Shown: positions 8,093 to 18,328 of the stretch, in pieces | Numbering within the stretch: position 1 is the first letter of the stretch | How the letters are laid out: every line of letters begins with the position of its first letter | Assembly: GCA_029251165.1 (NCBI GenBank) | Contig: JAQXDW010000067.1 | Span: 1 to 64,000, forward strand | Source of the DNA: Myxococcota bacterium | Lineage (GTDB): Bacteria > Myxococcota_A > UBA796 | Reading direction: 5' to 3' | Length of the DNA: 64,000 nt | Notes under the pieces: model-generated | The model's database searches: none | What the model saw: only the letters and a program-made list of their open reading frames with translations | Told to the model about the DNA's origin: nothing | Position numbers and translations under genes: made by a program

Positions 8093-9280
8093 TCAGACCT
8101 CCAGGAGAATGCGCTCGGGATCCTCGATCAGCTCCTTGATGCGAACCAGGAAGCTGACCGCCTCGCGGCCGTCGATGACCCGGTGGTCATAGGACATCGC
8201 GAGGTACATCATGGGCCGCAGCTCGATCTTCCCGTTGACTCCGACCGGACGCTCCTGGATGGTGTGCATTCCGAGAATGCCGACCTGAGGAGCGTTGAGG
8301 ATTGGAGTCGACATCAGCGAGCCAAACACACCACCGTTGGAGATGGTGAAGGTGCCGTCCTTGAAGTCGTCGAGGGTGAGCTTGCCATCCCGAGCACGGA
8401 CTGCGAGGTTGTTGATGGTCGTCTCGACCTCCGCAAACGACAGACGGTCGGCATCTCGGATGACTGGAACGACGAGCCCCTTCGGAGTCGAGACCGCGAC
8501 GCCGATGTTGTAGTAGCGCTTGTAGAGGATGTCGTTGCCGTCGATCGAGGAGTTGACCGCCGGGTAGGCCTTCAGCGCCTCAACCGCCGCCTTGACGAAG
8601 AACGACATGTAGCCGAGCTTCACGCCGTGTCGGGCGATGAACTTCTCCTGGTAGCTCTTGCGCAGCGCCTTGACCTGGGTGAGATCGACCTCGTTGAACG
8701 TCGTCAGCATTGCGGCGGTCTGCTGAGCCTCGACCAGACGGCGGGCAATGGTCCGACGGAGCGGTGTCATCCGGACGCGCTCGATTCGGGTCGGGTCGTC
8801 GGCCTTGATGACGCTCTTCACCTTCGCGGGAGCCGCCGGGGCAGGCTTCTTCGCGGCCGCCTCGACATCCGCCCGCAGCACGCGGCCGCCCTTTCCTGAG
8901 CCTGCGACATCATCAACATCCACGCCGAGACGTGCGGCAGCCTGACGGGCAGCAGGACCGGTCTGCGGCCCCTTGGCGGACTCAGGCGCGGCTTCTTCTG
9001 CAGCGCCGGCTTCCGGAGTGGCCACTGCTGCGCCCTCTCCAGGCGTAATGCGGGCGATGACTGCGCTAATGGCGACCTCATCACCTTCCTCAAAGAGCAG
9101 CTCCGACACAACACCTGCGGTCGGAGACGGGACCTCAAGAGAGGCCTTGTCTGAGTCAACCTCAACCAGCGTCTCGCCAGCCGCGATCGCATCTCCGACC
9201 GACTTCTTCCAGGTTCCGATGAACACGGTGGAGAGTGACTCTCCGATAACAGGGACCTTTACTTCAACGATATCAGACAT
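8093..9280 (-). CDS. sucB: Dihydrolipoyllysine succinyltransferase, E2 of 2-oxoglutarate dehydrogenase
   Basis: 395 residues with the standard E2 plan: one lipoyl domain with the lipoylated lysine in [13 protein letters not shown] (near residue 43), an Ala/Glu-rich hinge, a peripheral-subunit-binding domain ([19 protein letters not shown]) and an acyltransferase core ending with [15 protein letters not shown], whose His is catalytic. It transfers the succinyl group from lipoamide to CoA in the TCA cycle. It lies 10 nt downstream of sucA. No E3 (lpd) gene is in the window, so E3 must come from elsewhere. Confidence 0.96.
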   Translation of the reverse strand: MSDIVEVKVPVIGESLSTVFIGTWKKSVGDAIAAGETLVEVDSDKASLEVPSPTAGVVSELLFEEGDEVAISAVIARITPGEGAAVATPEAGAAEEAAPESAKGPQTGPAARQAAARLGVDVDDVAGSGKGGRVLRADVEAAAKKPAPAAPAKVKSVIKADDPTRIERVRMTPLRRTIARRLVEAQQTAAMLTTFNEVDLTQVKALRKSYQEKFIARHGVKLGYMSFFVKAAVEALKAYPAVNSSIDGNDILYKRYYNIGVAVSTPKGLVVPVIRDADRLSFAEVETTINNLAVRARDGKLTLDDFKDGTFTISNGGVFGSLMSTPILNAPQVGILGMHTIQERPVGVNGKIELRPMMYLAMSYDHRVIDGREAVSFLVRIKELIEDPERILLEV

Positions 9281-9290
9281 CGGGAAATCC

Positions 9291-12092
9291 TTATGGAAGG
9301 GTCATCGCTTCAGTGATGAGGGTGCGCTGCTCGGTGGCATGCACATAGGGGGAGCCCGTGGCCGGCGACGCAGAGCTGCTGCGGCCGATATAGCGAGGCA
9401 GCCGGCCTTCGAGGAGTGACATCCCCATCCACTCGTCCATCATCGGCCAGGCCCCCATGTTTCGGGGCTCCTCCTGGCACCACACAACCTCCACACCTTC
9501 CGGCGCGCTGTCGAGAATGGGCTGAATATCAGCAGTGGGGAACGGGTAGAGCTGCTCAAGACGAACGAGGGCAATTCGGGACTCCTTGCGCTGCCGTCGC
9601 TCGGCGAGAAGCTCGTAGTAGACCTTGCCCGAGCAAAAGACCAGCCGATCGATGCTGCTCATGTCGACGGTGGTGTCCGGGAGAACCCTGCGGAACTGTC
9701 CATCGGTCAGATCATCGATGGTCGAGATGCACTCGGGATGGCGGAGCAGTGACTTCGGCGACATCACCACCAGCGGCTTGCGGATCTTCATCAGCGCCTG
9801 ACGCCGCAGCAGGTGGTAGAAGCTCGCCGGCGTCGTGCAGTTGGCGACCGTGATGTTCTCCTCCGCGCACAGCTGGAGATACCGCTCGAGCCGGGCGCTG
9901 GAGTGCTCTGGGCCCTGGCCCTCGTAGCCATGGGGCAGCAGCATCACCAGACCACACAGTCGCCCCCACTTCTGCTCGGTCGACATGATGAAGTTGTCGA
10001 TGAGGACCTGGGCACCGTTGGCGAAGTCACCGAACTGAGCCTCCCAGATCACCAGAGCATCGGGAGACTCCAGGCAGTAGCCGAACTCAAAGCCGAGCAC
10101 TGCAGCCTCAGAGAGCAGGGAGTCGTAGGCGCGGAAGGGGGCCTGGTTCGGCGAGAGGAACGCAAGCGGGGTGTGCTCCTCGCCGGTCTTAGAGTCGGTG
10201 AGGACGGCGTGACGATGGGAGAAGGTGCCGCGCCGAGAGTCCTGTCCGGACAGACGGATCCGGAGTCCCTGATCGACGAGGGTGGCGAACGCTGCCTGCT
10301 CTCCGACAGCCCAGTCCACCGGGCGTGCGCCGCTCACGATGTCCATTCGCTGCTTGATCAGACGGTTGATCTTGCGATGGGGGGTGAACCCGTCAGGGAT
10401 CGTGTTGGCCGTCGTGAGCAGCGCGATGAGCCGCTCCCGCGGGAACGTCGTGTCGACATCGTCGCTCAGCGAGCCGCTCTTGTAGTGACTCCACAGTTCG
10501 AAGCTCTTGGGATCGCCCAGGTTCTCCCCAGGGTCTGGGAGCTTGAGGTGCTCCTCAAGGCGGCGCCGGCTGTCGACCGCGATCTCCTCGACCTCGCTCT
10601 GGCTGAGATCTCCGCGGCCGACCATCTTGCGCCCGTAGACCACCCGAGCTGAGGGGTGCTTGCGGATCGTGTCGTAGAGCAAGGGCTGGGTAAACGAGGG
10701 CTCGTCGCCTTCGTTGTGGCCATACTTCCGGAAGCAGTAGAGGTCGATGATGACGTCTTCGTGGAAGGTCTGACGCCACTCGGCGGCGATCCGAGCGACC
10801 GCGACCACGGCCTCGACATCCTCACCGTTGACATGGAAGATCGGCACCGCGAGCATGCGCGCGACATCAGTGCAGTACGGGGTCGAGCGGGCATCGATGG
10901 GAGAGGTCGTGAAGCCGATCTGGTTGTTGACGATGATGTGGACCGTTCCGCCGGTCCGATAGCCGCGAAGCTGGCTGAGGTTGAGCACCTCACAGACCAG
11001 TCCCTGCCCGGCAAAGGCAGCATCACCGTGGATGAGCATCGGCATGATGTGGCGGTGGCTGCCGTCACCGGCGCGGTCCTGCTGCGCCCGCGCACGCCCC
11101 TCTACAACCGGGTCCACGGCCTCAAGATGGGAAGGGTTAAACGCGAGGTTCAGACGAACTTCGCGGTTCTGTAGGGTCTTGTAAACCGAGGAGTACCCGA
11201 GGTGGTACTTCACGTCTCCAGAGCCCTGGAAGGTGTCCCGAGCATTGTCCTCAAACTCATCAACAATCTGGCGGATTGGCTTGTTGAAGAGATTGACGAG
11301 GACGTTGAGGCGGCCACGGTGAGCCATCCCAAGCGTGACGCGCTTGACTCCGGTGGAAGCAGCCTCCTCGATGAGCATCGCGGTGAGCGGAATGAGGGTC
11401 TCGGCGCCTTCCAGCGAGAACCGCTTGGTGCCCGGGAAGCGGCGGTGCAGCAAAGACTCGAAGTTCTCCGCATCCGACAGCATTCTCAGGGCGTGGCGCT
11501 CCTCGGCGTTGTTGAGGATGTCGCGGTCTGGGAGGGTCTCGAAGCGCTCCTGGAGCCACTTCTTCTTCTCAGGATCCCCGATGTTCATGAACTCGACGCC
11601 GAAGCCGCCGCAGTATGAGCGACGCATCCGGGAGACAATCTTTCGGAGAGTGGTGACTTCCTGCTCGCCGTAGATTGAGATGCCGGAGATCGGGATGTCG
11701 AGATCAGCCTCGGTGAGCCCGTAGTACTCCAGGGTCAGCTCGGGGTGACGCTCGGTCTCTCGGCGGCCGAGGGGATCGATGTCGGCTTCTGCATGGCCGC
11801 GAACCCGGTAGGCGTTGACGAGCTGGGCAACCCGCGCCTGGCGTCGGGCGACGTCGAGATCGTTGGCAGAGATCGCTGGCGCTTTCCCTGCTGGAGCGGC
11901 AGTCGGGTTGAAGATAGAGCGAGGCTTGGGGTGCTGCTCGGACCCGGAGAAGACGGGTGCGTCCTCCTGATCCCACTCCGAAAACAGCTCGGCCCACTTG
12001 GGGTCGACGCTGCCTGGGTCTCTCACCCAGCGGTTGTACTGCTCATCGATAAAGGCGGCGTTATCACCGGTCAGAAGACTGCTGATGTCCAC
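9291..12092 (-). CDS. sucA: 2-oxoglutarate dehydrogenase E1 component
   Basis: 933 residues, the normal length for SucA. Motifs include the N-terminal [13 protein letters not shown] segment, [13 protein letters not shown], the thiamine-diphosphate-binding region GDAAFAGQG with downstream NNQIGFTT, the C-terminal transketolase-like part with [19 protein letters not shown], and LYPFP near the end. It decarboxylates 2-oxoglutarate with ThDP and loads the E2 lipoamide. It is the first gene of the sucA-sucB-deaminase unit. The promoter must lie in 12093-12300 on the minus strand; I see only weak -10-like boxes there. Confidence 0.97.
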   Translation of the reverse strand: MDISSLLTGDNAAFIDEQYNRWVRDPGSVDPKWAELFSEWDQEDAPVFSGSEQHPKPRSIFNPTAAPAGKAPAISANDLDVARRQARVAQLVNAYRVRGHAEADIDPLGRRETERHPELTLEYYGLTEADLDIPISGISIYGEQEVTTLRKIVSRMRRSYCGGFGVEFMNIGDPEKKKWLQERFETLPDRDILNNAEERHALRMLSDAENFESLLHRRFPGTKRFSLEGAETLIPLTAMLIEEAASTGVKRVTLGMAHRGRLNVLVNLFNKPIRQIVDEFEDNARDTFQGSGDVKYHLGYSSVYKTLQNREVRLNLAFNPSHLEAVDPVVEGRARAQQDRAGDGSHRHIMPMLIHGDAAFAGQGLVCEVLNLSQLRGYRTGGTVHIIVNNQIGFTTSPIDARSTPYCTDVARMLAVPIFHVNGEDVEAVVAVARIAAEWRQTFHEDVIIDLYCFRKYGHNEGDEPSFTQPLLYDTIRKHPSARVVYGRKMVGRGDLSQSEVEEIAVDSRRRLEEHLKLPDPGENLGDPKSFELWSHYKSGSLSDDVDTTFPRERLIALLTTANTIPDGFTPHRKINRLIKQRMDIVSGARPVDWAVGEQAAFATLVDQGLRIRLSGQDSRRGTFSHRHAVLTDSKTGEEHTPLAFLSPNQAPFRAYDSLLSEAAVLGFEFGYCLESPDALVIWEAQFGDFANGAQVLIDNFIMSTEQKWGRLCGLVMLLPHGYEGQGPEHSSARLERYLQLCAEENITVANCTTPASFYHLLRRQALMKIRKPLVVMSPKSLLRHPECISTIDDLTDGQFRRVLPDTTVDMSSIDRLVFCSGKVYYELLAERRQRKESRIALVRLEQLYPFPTADIQPILDSAPEGVEVVWCQEEPRNMGAWPMMDEWMGMSLLEGRLPRYIGRSSSASPATGSPYVHATEQRTLITEAMTLP

Positions 12093-12554
12093 GTCACGCG
12101 CTCCTTGAAGCCAGGCGGAGGGGCACGTATCATGCCGGGCCTTGTGTCGGCATAGAGTATCAGCCCAGAGCCCTCGCGTGTCCTCCCACTGAGGCAGATC
12201 GCAGGCACCACGAGCGCATCATCAGGGTGTGTGGACTGTGACGGTCAGCGACTGTCAGGCCGACGGAAAAAGAAGCCGCACATGCCCCCCGCAGGTCGCG
12301 CCCTTCAGCCCCCCCAGCAGCGCACATCAGCTCCAGCGAAGGCGACAGCCTGTAGACAAGCGAGGGCCGAGAATGGCGTGACAGAGTGCGTCATCACCCA
12401 TCTCAGAGAGACGGTGTGCGCCCGATCTCGATGAACATTGCCACACACTGAGGGAACGTCTGCGTCAGTCGGGGTGTCCGATACATCACTGACTCGACGC
12501 TGGGCGCTCAACCCGGTAGGAGAGCGGCGAAGCTCAAACGCTCAAAGGAACGAC
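12093..12554. other. Divergent intergenic region between sucA and a secreted-protein gene
   Basis: This 462-nt stretch separates sucA (minus) from the gene at 12555 (plus) and should carry both promoters. I see no tRNA, strong hairpin or repeat. A plus-strand frame from 12438 runs into the secreted-protein gene, but the signal peptide and AAGGAA Shine-Dalgarno place that start at 12555. Confidence 0.5.
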
Positions 12555-13685
12555 ATGTTCACCAGTATTCTCGTCGGCATCACGCTGATGACCCCCGACG
12601 CCTCTGCCGGGAAGTGTGACTCACTCCTCAAGCAGTCACGCAGTGCCTCGGGAAGCAATCTGATCCGCACCTTCGAGCGTCTCGCGACGTGTGACAGCAC
12701 GATGGCTGAGAACAACTTCCACCAGATCATGACCCGGGCCACCGACGCAGAGTCACTGACCAACCTGTCGATGGCCGCGATAAACGCTGACATCTGGTCT
12801 CCCGTCTGGACCATGCCGGGCAAGATCAGTTCGTACGAGGCCCGCGACGAGATCACCAACGCCATCGGCGGACAGTGCGCGAGCAACGACAAGGTGGTCA
12901 CCTTCCTCCAGGGCGCCTACGCCGGGATCAAGGCCATCGAGTTCCAGCAGTGGGACGATGCGTTTGTCTCCTGCGAGAGCGCGCCGCTCAACGACTGGAT
13001 GGTCCAGCAGATCGAGAACCCGCCAGAGAAGCTCTTCGATGACAAATTCGACAAGCTCGTCGACATCATCGTCGAGAAGCAGCGCAGCGCGGCGGTCCCG
13101 CACCTGATCACCGGTGCGATCAAGGCTGCGGACAACGGCCCGTTCAACAAGATGGTCGACTCCATCAGCGCCGCGATCATTCCAAACCTCGGGCGTCCCT
13201 CCGCAGCAGAGACCCAGGCGGTCCAGGATGCACTCGTCCAGGTCGCACAGGGAGTCTCTGCAGAGAAGGCAAAGCTCGTGGCGGAGTCACTGGCAGCCAA
13301 CGACGCAATGGAGGCGGCAATCAGCCTCCTGCCGACCATCTACAGCGATCGGATTCAGGGCAACGGCGGCTTCCTCTACGGCGTCGCAGCGGTGGAGACC
13401 GGCGAGTGCAAGGGAGTGAAGACCGCGGTCATTCACCACGCACAGGTCAGCGAGTCCGGTAGCCTCTGGAGCATCGAGGGACAGGTCGAGGACACCATCC
13501 GCGCCTCCAAGACCCGCCTGAAGAAGTGCACCATCGACGACGGCGACTGGGAGACCCGAGTCACCTTCGAGCCGCTCGCGTCGGGCTCCGACATCGGAAG
13601 CTGGGTCGATGAGTGGGCAGAGCAGCTTCGCGGTCAGGACTTTGAGGTCTCCATCAAGAGCGAGAAGCCGATCAGCCTGAACTGA
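12555..13685 (+). CDS. Secreted protein of unknown function, all-helical
   Basis: 376 residues from ATG 12555, chosen because AAGGAA lies just upstream and the product begins with a signal peptide (MFTSILVGITLMTPDASA, cleavage likely after ASA). The mature part is mainly helical, with repeated 40-50 residue segments resembling an alpha-solenoid, and has paired cysteines (KCDSLLK, TCDST, GGQCAS, SCESA, GECKG, KKCTID) that suggest periplasmic disulfides. I do not recognise the family. A 17-bp tandem duplication spans the stop codon. It converges with the glycosyltransferase gene. Confidence 0.7.
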   Translation: MFTSILVGITLMTPDASAGKCDSLLKQSRSASGSNLIRTFERLATCDSTMAENNFHQIMTRATDAESLTNLSMAAINADIWSPVWTMPGKISSYEARDEITNAIGGQCASNDKVVTFLQGAYAGIKAIEFQQWDDAFVSCESAPLNDWMVQQIENPPEKLFDDKFDKLVDIIVEKQRSAAVPHLITGAIKAADNGPFNKMVDSISAAIIPNLGRPSAAETQAVQDALVQVAQGVSAEKAKLVAESLAANDAMEAAISLLPTIYSDRIQGNGGFLYGVAAVETGECKGVKTAVIHHAQVSESGSLWSIEGQVEDTIRASKTRLKKCTIDDGDWETRVTFEPLASGSDIGSWVDEWAEQLRGQDFEVSIKSEKPISLN

Positions 13686-13708
13686 GCGACAGCCTGAACT
13701 GAGCGACA
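13674..13708 (+). repeat. 17-bp tandem duplication at the end of the secreted-protein gene
   Basis: AGCCTGAACTGAGCGAC occurs at 13674-13690 and 13691-13707. The functional TGA lies in the first copy. It resembles the duplication at the alaS stop. The convergent glycosyltransferase stop begins immediately after at 13709. Confidence 0.85.
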
Positions 13709-14722
13709 TCACCTCGACAGCAGCGAGCGGTAGAGCGCCTCATAGCGCCCTACCGTTTTCTGTATGGAGAACCGGGGAGCACGAGCGAGCCCACGTCGGA
13801 TGAGCTCGGCACGGAGGCCCGCGTCACCCAGCAGGCGGCGGATCGCATCGGCCAGGGCTGATGCATCCTCAGGCTCGACCAGGATCCCAGCATCTCCCAC
13901 CACCTCGATCAGGCCATCGACCCGACTGGCGATCACCGGCACCCCCGCAGCCATCGCCTCGACGGCGACGAGGCCGAAGCCCTCCCAGCGCGAGGGAATG
14001 ACCATGATCGCAGCAGCGGAGAGCGCAGCGTGGGTGTCGGCAATCCAGCCCGGCAGGCGCACCGGCAGGCCATCGGCGAGTCGCTCCAGCGCAGCACGAT
14101 CCTCTCCCTCACCGAGGATCGTCGTCGGTGTCGGGATGCTTCGGAGGGCATGGAGCAGCACATCGAAGCCCTTCTGATGGGTCAGCCGTCCGACGGACAG
14201 GATCCCCTTCCCGGTGCTGGGGGCCGAAGAGAAGCGAGAGAGATCGATCCCGTTCTCGATGACCGACAGCCGACGCTTCGAGACCCCAGACGCCGCCACG
14301 GTCTGCGCTGCAGCCTGGCTCACACACACGATCCGAGCGGAGAGGGGCGCCATCACGGTCCAGATGTGTCGGCGAAGGGTCGAGTCGGCCTGGGTGTTGT
14401 GCTCAGTGGTCACGACCCTCGGACAGCCACCCAGCCATGCCGAGGGCCGCCCCCAGGTGTCGCCGGCCCACAGGTGGGTGTGGACAACGTCGGCATGAGC
14501 GGCCCACTGCGAGAGCTTACGGACAGCACGCAGCCCCAGCCGTCCGCGAACCCGCCCGGCACAGCGCACCGTCACCCCAGCAGCCGCAAATTCTTCCGCC
14601 AGGGCTCCGCCAGCATGAATCGTTACAACGGAGGCGTCTACCGTGCTGTATCGACAGAGATCAAGCACCAGTCGCTCGGCACCACCGCCGCTGAGATCGC
14701 ACAGAACATGAAGGACGTTCAT
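13709..14722 (-). CDS. GT4-family glycosyltransferase
   Basis: 337 residues with a GT-B fold. The N-terminal acceptor domain starts VLHVLCDLSGGGAERLVLDL, and VVHTHLWAGD and VTTEHN follow. The C-terminal donor domain has ENGIDLSRF, SVGRLTHQKGFDVLL and the nucleotide-sugar-binding PSRWEGFGLVAVEAMAAGVPVIAS with its E-x7-E pair. GT4 enzymes transfer sugars with retention from UDP- or GDP-sugars to lipid-linked or polysaccharide acceptors at the inner face of the membrane. The acceptor cannot be predicted. No other polysaccharide genes are adjacent, although the small membrane protein at 14879 is divergent from it. Confidence 0.9.
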   Translation of the reverse strand: MNVLHVLCDLSGGGAERLVLDLCRYSTVDASVVTIHAGGALAEEFAAAGVTVRCAGRVRGRLGLRAVRKLSQWAAHADVVHTHLWAGDTWGRPSAWLGGCPRVVTTEHNTQADSTLRRHIWTVMAPLSARIVCVSQAAAQTVAASGVSKRRLSVIENGIDLSRFSSAPSTGKGILSVGRLTHQKGFDVLLHALRSIPTPTTILGEGEDRAALERLADGLPVRLPGWIADTHAALSAAAIMVIPSRWEGFGLVAVEAMAAGVPVIASRVDGLIEVVGDAGILVEPEDASALADAIRRLLGDAGLRAELIRRGLARAPRFSIQKTVGRYEALYRSLLSR

Positions 14723-14738
14723 TTCTCTCTCTATCTCT

Positions 14739-14768
14739 TTGTCAACCGGGCACGGAGTTTGCTAAACA
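14739..14768 (+). promoter_or_regulatory. Possible sigma-70-type promoter for the small membrane protein
   Basis: TTGTCA (14739-14744) and TAAACA (14763-14768) are separated by 18 nt, about 110 nt before the ATG at 14879. Reasonable match, no experimental support. Confidence 0.35.
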
Positions 14769-14878
14769 GGTTGGCGCAGGAGCATCCACTGCCCCTGCAC
14801 AATCCCTCCGATGCTCATCCCTGAGCGTCAACAAGACCCGTCTCTGCTGAATTTCTCCCCGCTGTACCTGGAGCTGAC

Positions 14879-15040
14879 ATGGCCCGCTCGCTGACGATCT
14901 CCCACAACGAAAAGCCTGCTACATCATCACTTTTCAACCTCTTCTTCTTCCTGGCTCTGATCTGGATGGCCTTCGCGGCCTTTACCTCCGGGCCAGCCAT
15001 CGGCGAGACCCCCGCCGCTGCAGGATTCACGGTTGAGTAG
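14879..15040 (+). CDS. 53-residue single-pass membrane protein
   Basis: A small frame starting at ATG 14879 with GGAG eight bases upstream. The product begins MARSLTISHNEKPATSS, continues with a hydrophobic segment FNLFFFLALIWMAFAAF (about residues 19-35) and ends with a short polar tail. Its own Shine-Dalgarno and a downstream intrinsic terminator (15099-15125) support it as a real gene. I do not recognise a family. The N-terminus carries two positive charges and would be cytoplasmic under the positive-inside rule. Confidence 0.65.
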   Translation: MARSLTISHNEKPATSSLFNLFFFLALIWMAFAAFTSGPAIGETPAAAGFTVE

Positions 15041-15098
15041 TCGATAGAGCTGCTCGAAATCAACTCCCAATCGATTTCGATCTACAAATCATAGAGAT

Positions 15099-15125
15099 CC
15101 GGGCATCCAGGTGTCCGGGTTTTCT
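15099..15125 (+). terminator. Intrinsic terminator after the 53-residue ORF
   Basis: CCGGGCAT and GTGTCCGG pair (two G-U pairs) around CCAG at 15099-15118 and are followed by GTTTTCT. This is a textbook Rho-independent terminator on the plus strand. Confidence 0.75.
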
Positions 15126-15140
15126 AATTCAGGCGCCCCC

Positions 15141-16808
15141 TCACAGCTCCCAGAGCAGATCGCCGCTGCTGAGGGTCTGCGCTGGTCCGAGCATCTGCCT
15201 CAGCGCCGGGATCGCACGCGCTGGGACCCGGCACCGCTGACGGTGTAAGATCACCCAGCGGTACCCCCACTTCCGGAGGAGCGCCCGCTCTTCGGCGATG
15301 GTCGTCGGATCGGAGATCGGATCCAGCTCCCGCATCTCTGGCGGCGGCTTGTAGTACGGCGGGAGGTTGTCTCGGTTCCAGCAAGCGGTATGAGCGGCCG
15401 CGATTACCGTCGAGCGGACCAGCAGGGCATCGACGCCCTCATAGTTCTCCGAGATCAGTCGGCCATGTAGCGGCTGCCATCGGGCGTAGATTCGAGCAGG
15501 GTCTTCTGAGAACATCTCTCGACTGTTGTCGAACGGGATCTGCACAAGCCCACCTTCCCCCGGAATCTCATCGAGGCTCTCCGGGAGCTGAGGGGCATAC
15601 GCGGTGCGCGGCCAGGCGGTCTGAGACAGTGCTGCGGCATCCAGGGCGATGAGCATCGCCAGCACTGGCCCCACGAAGACACGCTTTGGAAGTGCATCGG
15701 CCCCAATCGCTGCTGCGGCTGCGATGAACGGAACCGCAGCTGCCACCGCCCTGTGCCAGTGCGACAGCCCGGCCAGCGGCTCAAAGGTGCGCACCAAGAA
15801 CCACGCCGGACCGGGAGCACCGAGCGCGGTCCCGGCGATGGTCGGCCAGTAGCCCAGCGCCAGAATCAGCGGCGGCAGGGCAACCATCAGCGGCAGGAGC
15901 GCCTCCCGCCAGCGCCTCACGACCCCGACACACACCAACACGAGGGTGATGAGGCCGAGGTAGACAGCCTTAGAGGGATGAACCGAGGCGAGCTGCGGGA
16001 GGAAGAGGTTCAGGAGATCGGTGCCATAGACCGGCAGCTCCGCCCAGTCCGGTCGCGGTCCGGGTGGCCCCGGAGCGGGAGCGAGCCAGCGGGCCTCCCA
16101 CTGTCCACGCACCACCAGGAAGCGCGCGAGCGCTGGCGAGACCATGACCGCGCCGATGAGTCCCTGGAGAACAATTCCTGGCCGACGGTGCCGCAGCAGC
16201 AGGACCGGTACCAGCGTGGCCTCGACGACCAGACCGAGCAAGGCGTGGTACCAGCCCGACAGGGCAACCGCCCCGAGGGTGACGCCGCTCAGCAGTGCGA
16301 GCCCGCGTCGCCCGGTACGCGCGAACCCAATCAGCGCAGCGGCGTGCAGGCCGATCCATCCCAGCGTCCAGCTCTCCGTGATGCCAAAGTCAATGACCCC
16401 CAGGAGAAACGGCGCGCTCCCCGCAGAGGCCATGCCGACCACCGCTCCCTGCGGTCCGGTAAATTGTCGTGACAGGGCGTAGCCACCCGCCATGGCGAGG
16501 ATCACGCTCCAGAGCGCGAGCCCGTTGTAGGCCAGGGTCGGCCCGAGGAGTGACAGCGTCGCAAACACCGGGAGGTTCACGGGATCCATCAGCGGAATCG
16601 GGACACCATCCGGCGCATTGCTCAGCGGCGTCACGCCCGCGATCATCCAGCGAACCTGCCGCCAGAACATCCAGAGGTGATTGTCCGTCTCCCCCAGCGG
16701 ATCTCCAATGAGCGCATCCCAGGGAGGCAGGGCGGGCCACATGGAGACCAGGAGCACCGCTGCTGCCGTCAGCAGGATGACCCGGCGGGTTGGCGCAGTG
16801 TTCTTCAT
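15141..16808 (-). CDS. Polytopic membrane protein, GT-C/YfhO-like, function unknown
   Basis: 555 residues from ATG 16808 (AAGGGGAGAG precedes it on the minus strand, so this start is preferred to an upstream in-frame ATG). The first 430 residues contain about ten hydrophobic segments. An early acidic loop GDPLGETDNHLWMF resembles the first periplasmic loop of GT-C transferases. The last 140 residues form a soluble domain with IPFDNSREMF and KWGYRWVILH, as in YfhO-like or polyprenyl-sugar-using membrane proteins. A transferase role in cell-surface glycan assembly is inference. Its start region overlaps no other preferred CDS. Confidence 0.6.
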   Translation of the reverse strand: MKNTAPTRRVILLTAAAVLLVSMWPALPPWDALIGDPLGETDNHLWMFWRQVRWMIAGVTPLSNAPDGVPIPLMDPVNLPVFATLSLLGPTLAYNGLALWSVILAMAGGYALSRQFTGPQGAVVGMASAGSAPFLLGVIDFGITESWTLGWIGLHAAALIGFARTGRRGLALLSGVTLGAVALSGWYHALLGLVVEATLVPVLLLRHRRPGIVLQGLIGAVMVSPALARFLVVRGQWEARWLAPAPGPPGPRPDWAELPVYGTDLLNLFLPQLASVHPSKAVYLGLITLVLVCVGVVRRWREALLPLMVALPPLILALGYWPTIAGTALGAPGPAWFLVRTFEPLAGLSHWHRAVAAAVPFIAAAAAIGADALPKRVFVGPVLAMLIALDAAALSQTAWPRTAYAPQLPESLDEIPGEGGLVQIPFDNSREMFSEDPARIYARWQPLHGRLISENYEGVDALLVRSTVIAAAHTACWNRDNLPPYYKPPPEMRELDPISDPTTIAEERALLRKWGYRWVILHRQRCRVPARAIPALRQMLGPAQTLSSGDLLWEL

Positions 16809-16855
16809 CTCTCCCCTTGCGAATGGCCCTGGCTTATGCTCTCTTGGGCGCCCCG

Positions 16856-18298
16856 ATGACCGATCGCATATCACCACAGCCGGCGGGTTCGAGCCGTCGT
16901 CAGACGGTGCTCCTCATCGAGGATCGACCTGCAACGGCCGCACGAATCAAGGCTGCTCTGAAGCAGGATAGCCGGCAGGTGCTGGTCTGTGCCTCGACTC
17001 GGGAGCTTCTGGCAGTGCTGCCAGAGTGTGTCCCCGATCTCATCCTGTTCAGCGCCGATCTTCGCGAGCTGTCGGGCATCGACACCCTCAGCTTGCTCAA
17101 GCGGAGGGCGCCTGGTGTGCCCCTGCTGGCGACCACTCACCTCCCCAGCATCGACAGCACCGTCAAGCTCATCCGAGCCGGCGCGGTTGGTCTCCAGAGC
17201 CATCCGGTCAATCCAGTGCTGCTCAGAGAGGCTGCCGAGCAGGCGATGAGCGAGGCCAACAGCCGCCGCGATCTGACCGCTGCCCGACAGCAGCAGCGCG
17301 ACCGGCACGGCTTCTCGCACATGCTCACGGTCAGCCCCCGGATGCTGCGGGTCTTTGATCAGATCCGTGCGGTCGCTGCCACCGACGCCAGCGTGATCAT
17401 CCTCGGCGAGACCGGGACCGGAAAGGAGCTGGTCAGTCGGGCGATCCACGAGCGAAGCCGACGCAGCGATCGACCGCTCATCAGCGTCAACTGTGGTGCG
17501 TTCACGCAGACACTGCTCGAGAGCGAGCTGTTCGGACATGAAAAAGGCAGCTTCACCAGCGCGTCGGGTCGCCGACAGGGCGTCTTCGAGATGGCAGACG
17601 GCGGCACCCTCTTCCTCGACGAGCTGGGCGAGACCTCGCTGTCGCTTCAGGTCAACCTGCTGCGGGTGCTGGAGACAATGTCCTTCCGACGCGTCGGCGG
17701 ACACAACGAGATCAGCGTCGATGTCCGCATCATCGCCGCTACCCACGTCAACTTGGAGCAGGGCGTGGAGGAGGGCCGGTTCCGGCGTGACCTATACTAC
17801 CGCCTCAACGTGTTCCCGATCTTCCTCCCCCCTCTTCGCAAGCGCCGCGAGGACATCCCCTTGCTCATTCGCCACTTCCTGGAGCGGGCCGCCGAGGAGT
17901 ATGGCTTTGACGAGCCGCCGGCGATCTCTGCGGAGGCGATGAGCGCGATCCTGACCTACCACTGGCCGGGCAATGTCCGACAGCTCCGCTCCCTCTGCGA
18001 GCGATGGGTAATCGTCTCAGGGGGGCGTGAGGTCACGCTGGACATGCTGCCCCGCGAGCTGAAGGGTGCGCCACCGATGCGCCAGAGCGAGCTGACCATC
18101 GACGACGGCGTGCCGATGAAGGCAGCGGTCGAGCGAGTGGTCAGCCAGATCGAGCGGGCCTACCTCCACCGCTTGCTCCAGAAGAACCGGGGTGTGCTGG
18201 GTCAGACCGCCGATGCTGCCGGGATTACGCGCCGGACGCTATACAACAAGATGAAGGCATACCAGCTGGATGCCGCCGACTACCGCGATCCATCCTGA
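16856..18298 (+). CDS. NtrC-family sigma-54 activator with degenerate receiver
   Basis: 480 residues from ATG 16856 (ATG 16823 also possible). Residues about 15-135 form a receiver-like domain that keeps the acidic pair (LLIEDRP) and the switch Thr. The phospho-acceptor position reads Ser in DLILFSADL, and the usual Lys before Pro is His (SHPVNP). The AAA+ domain has Walker A GETGTGKE, the GAFTGA loop as GSFTSA, Walker B GGTLFLDELGE, and the arginine-finger region LYYRLNVFPI. A Fis-type helix-turn-helix ends the protein (ADAAGITRRTLYNKM). It should activate sigma-54 promoters, but phosphorylation control is unlikely and the loop variant could change contact with sigma-54. The target is unknown; the ceramidase-fold lipoprotein follows 30 nt after. 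Confidence 0.9.
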   Translation: MTDRISPQPAGSSRRQTVLLIEDRPATAARIKAALKQDSRQVLVCASTRELLAVLPECVPDLILFSADLRELSGIDTLSLLKRRAPGVPLLATTHLPSIDSTVKLIRAGAVGLQSHPVNPVLLREAAEQAMSEANSRRDLTAARQQQRDRHGFSHMLTVSPRMLRVFDQIRAVAATDASVIILGETGTGKELVSRAIHERSRRSDRPLISVNCGAFTQTLLESELFGHEKGSFTSASGRRQGVFEMADGGTLFLDELGETSLSLQVNLLRVLETMSFRRVGGHNEISVDVRIIAATHVNLEQGVEEGRFRRDLYYRLNVFPIFLPPLRKRREDIPLLIRHFLERAAEEYGFDEPPAISAEAMSAILTYHWPGNVRQLRSLCERWVIVSGGREVTLDMLPRELKGAPPMRQSELTIDDGVPMKAAVERVVSQIERAYLHRLLQKNRGVLGQTADAAGITRRTLYNKMKAYQLDAADYRDPS

Positions 18299-18328
18299 CG
18301 ATCGCTCCTGACGTTCCCCAGAGTCACC

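Noticed and set aside
7820..8899. 359-codon plus-strand frame over sucB and the deaminase gene
   Set aside because: Antisense shadow of two conserved genes, rich in Arg/Asp/Val as expected for the opposite frame.
16823..16845. TGGC...TGC resembling a sigma-54 promoter before the activator
   Set aside because: The spacing between the GG and GC elements is 11 nt and not the required 10, and it lies within possible coding sequence.
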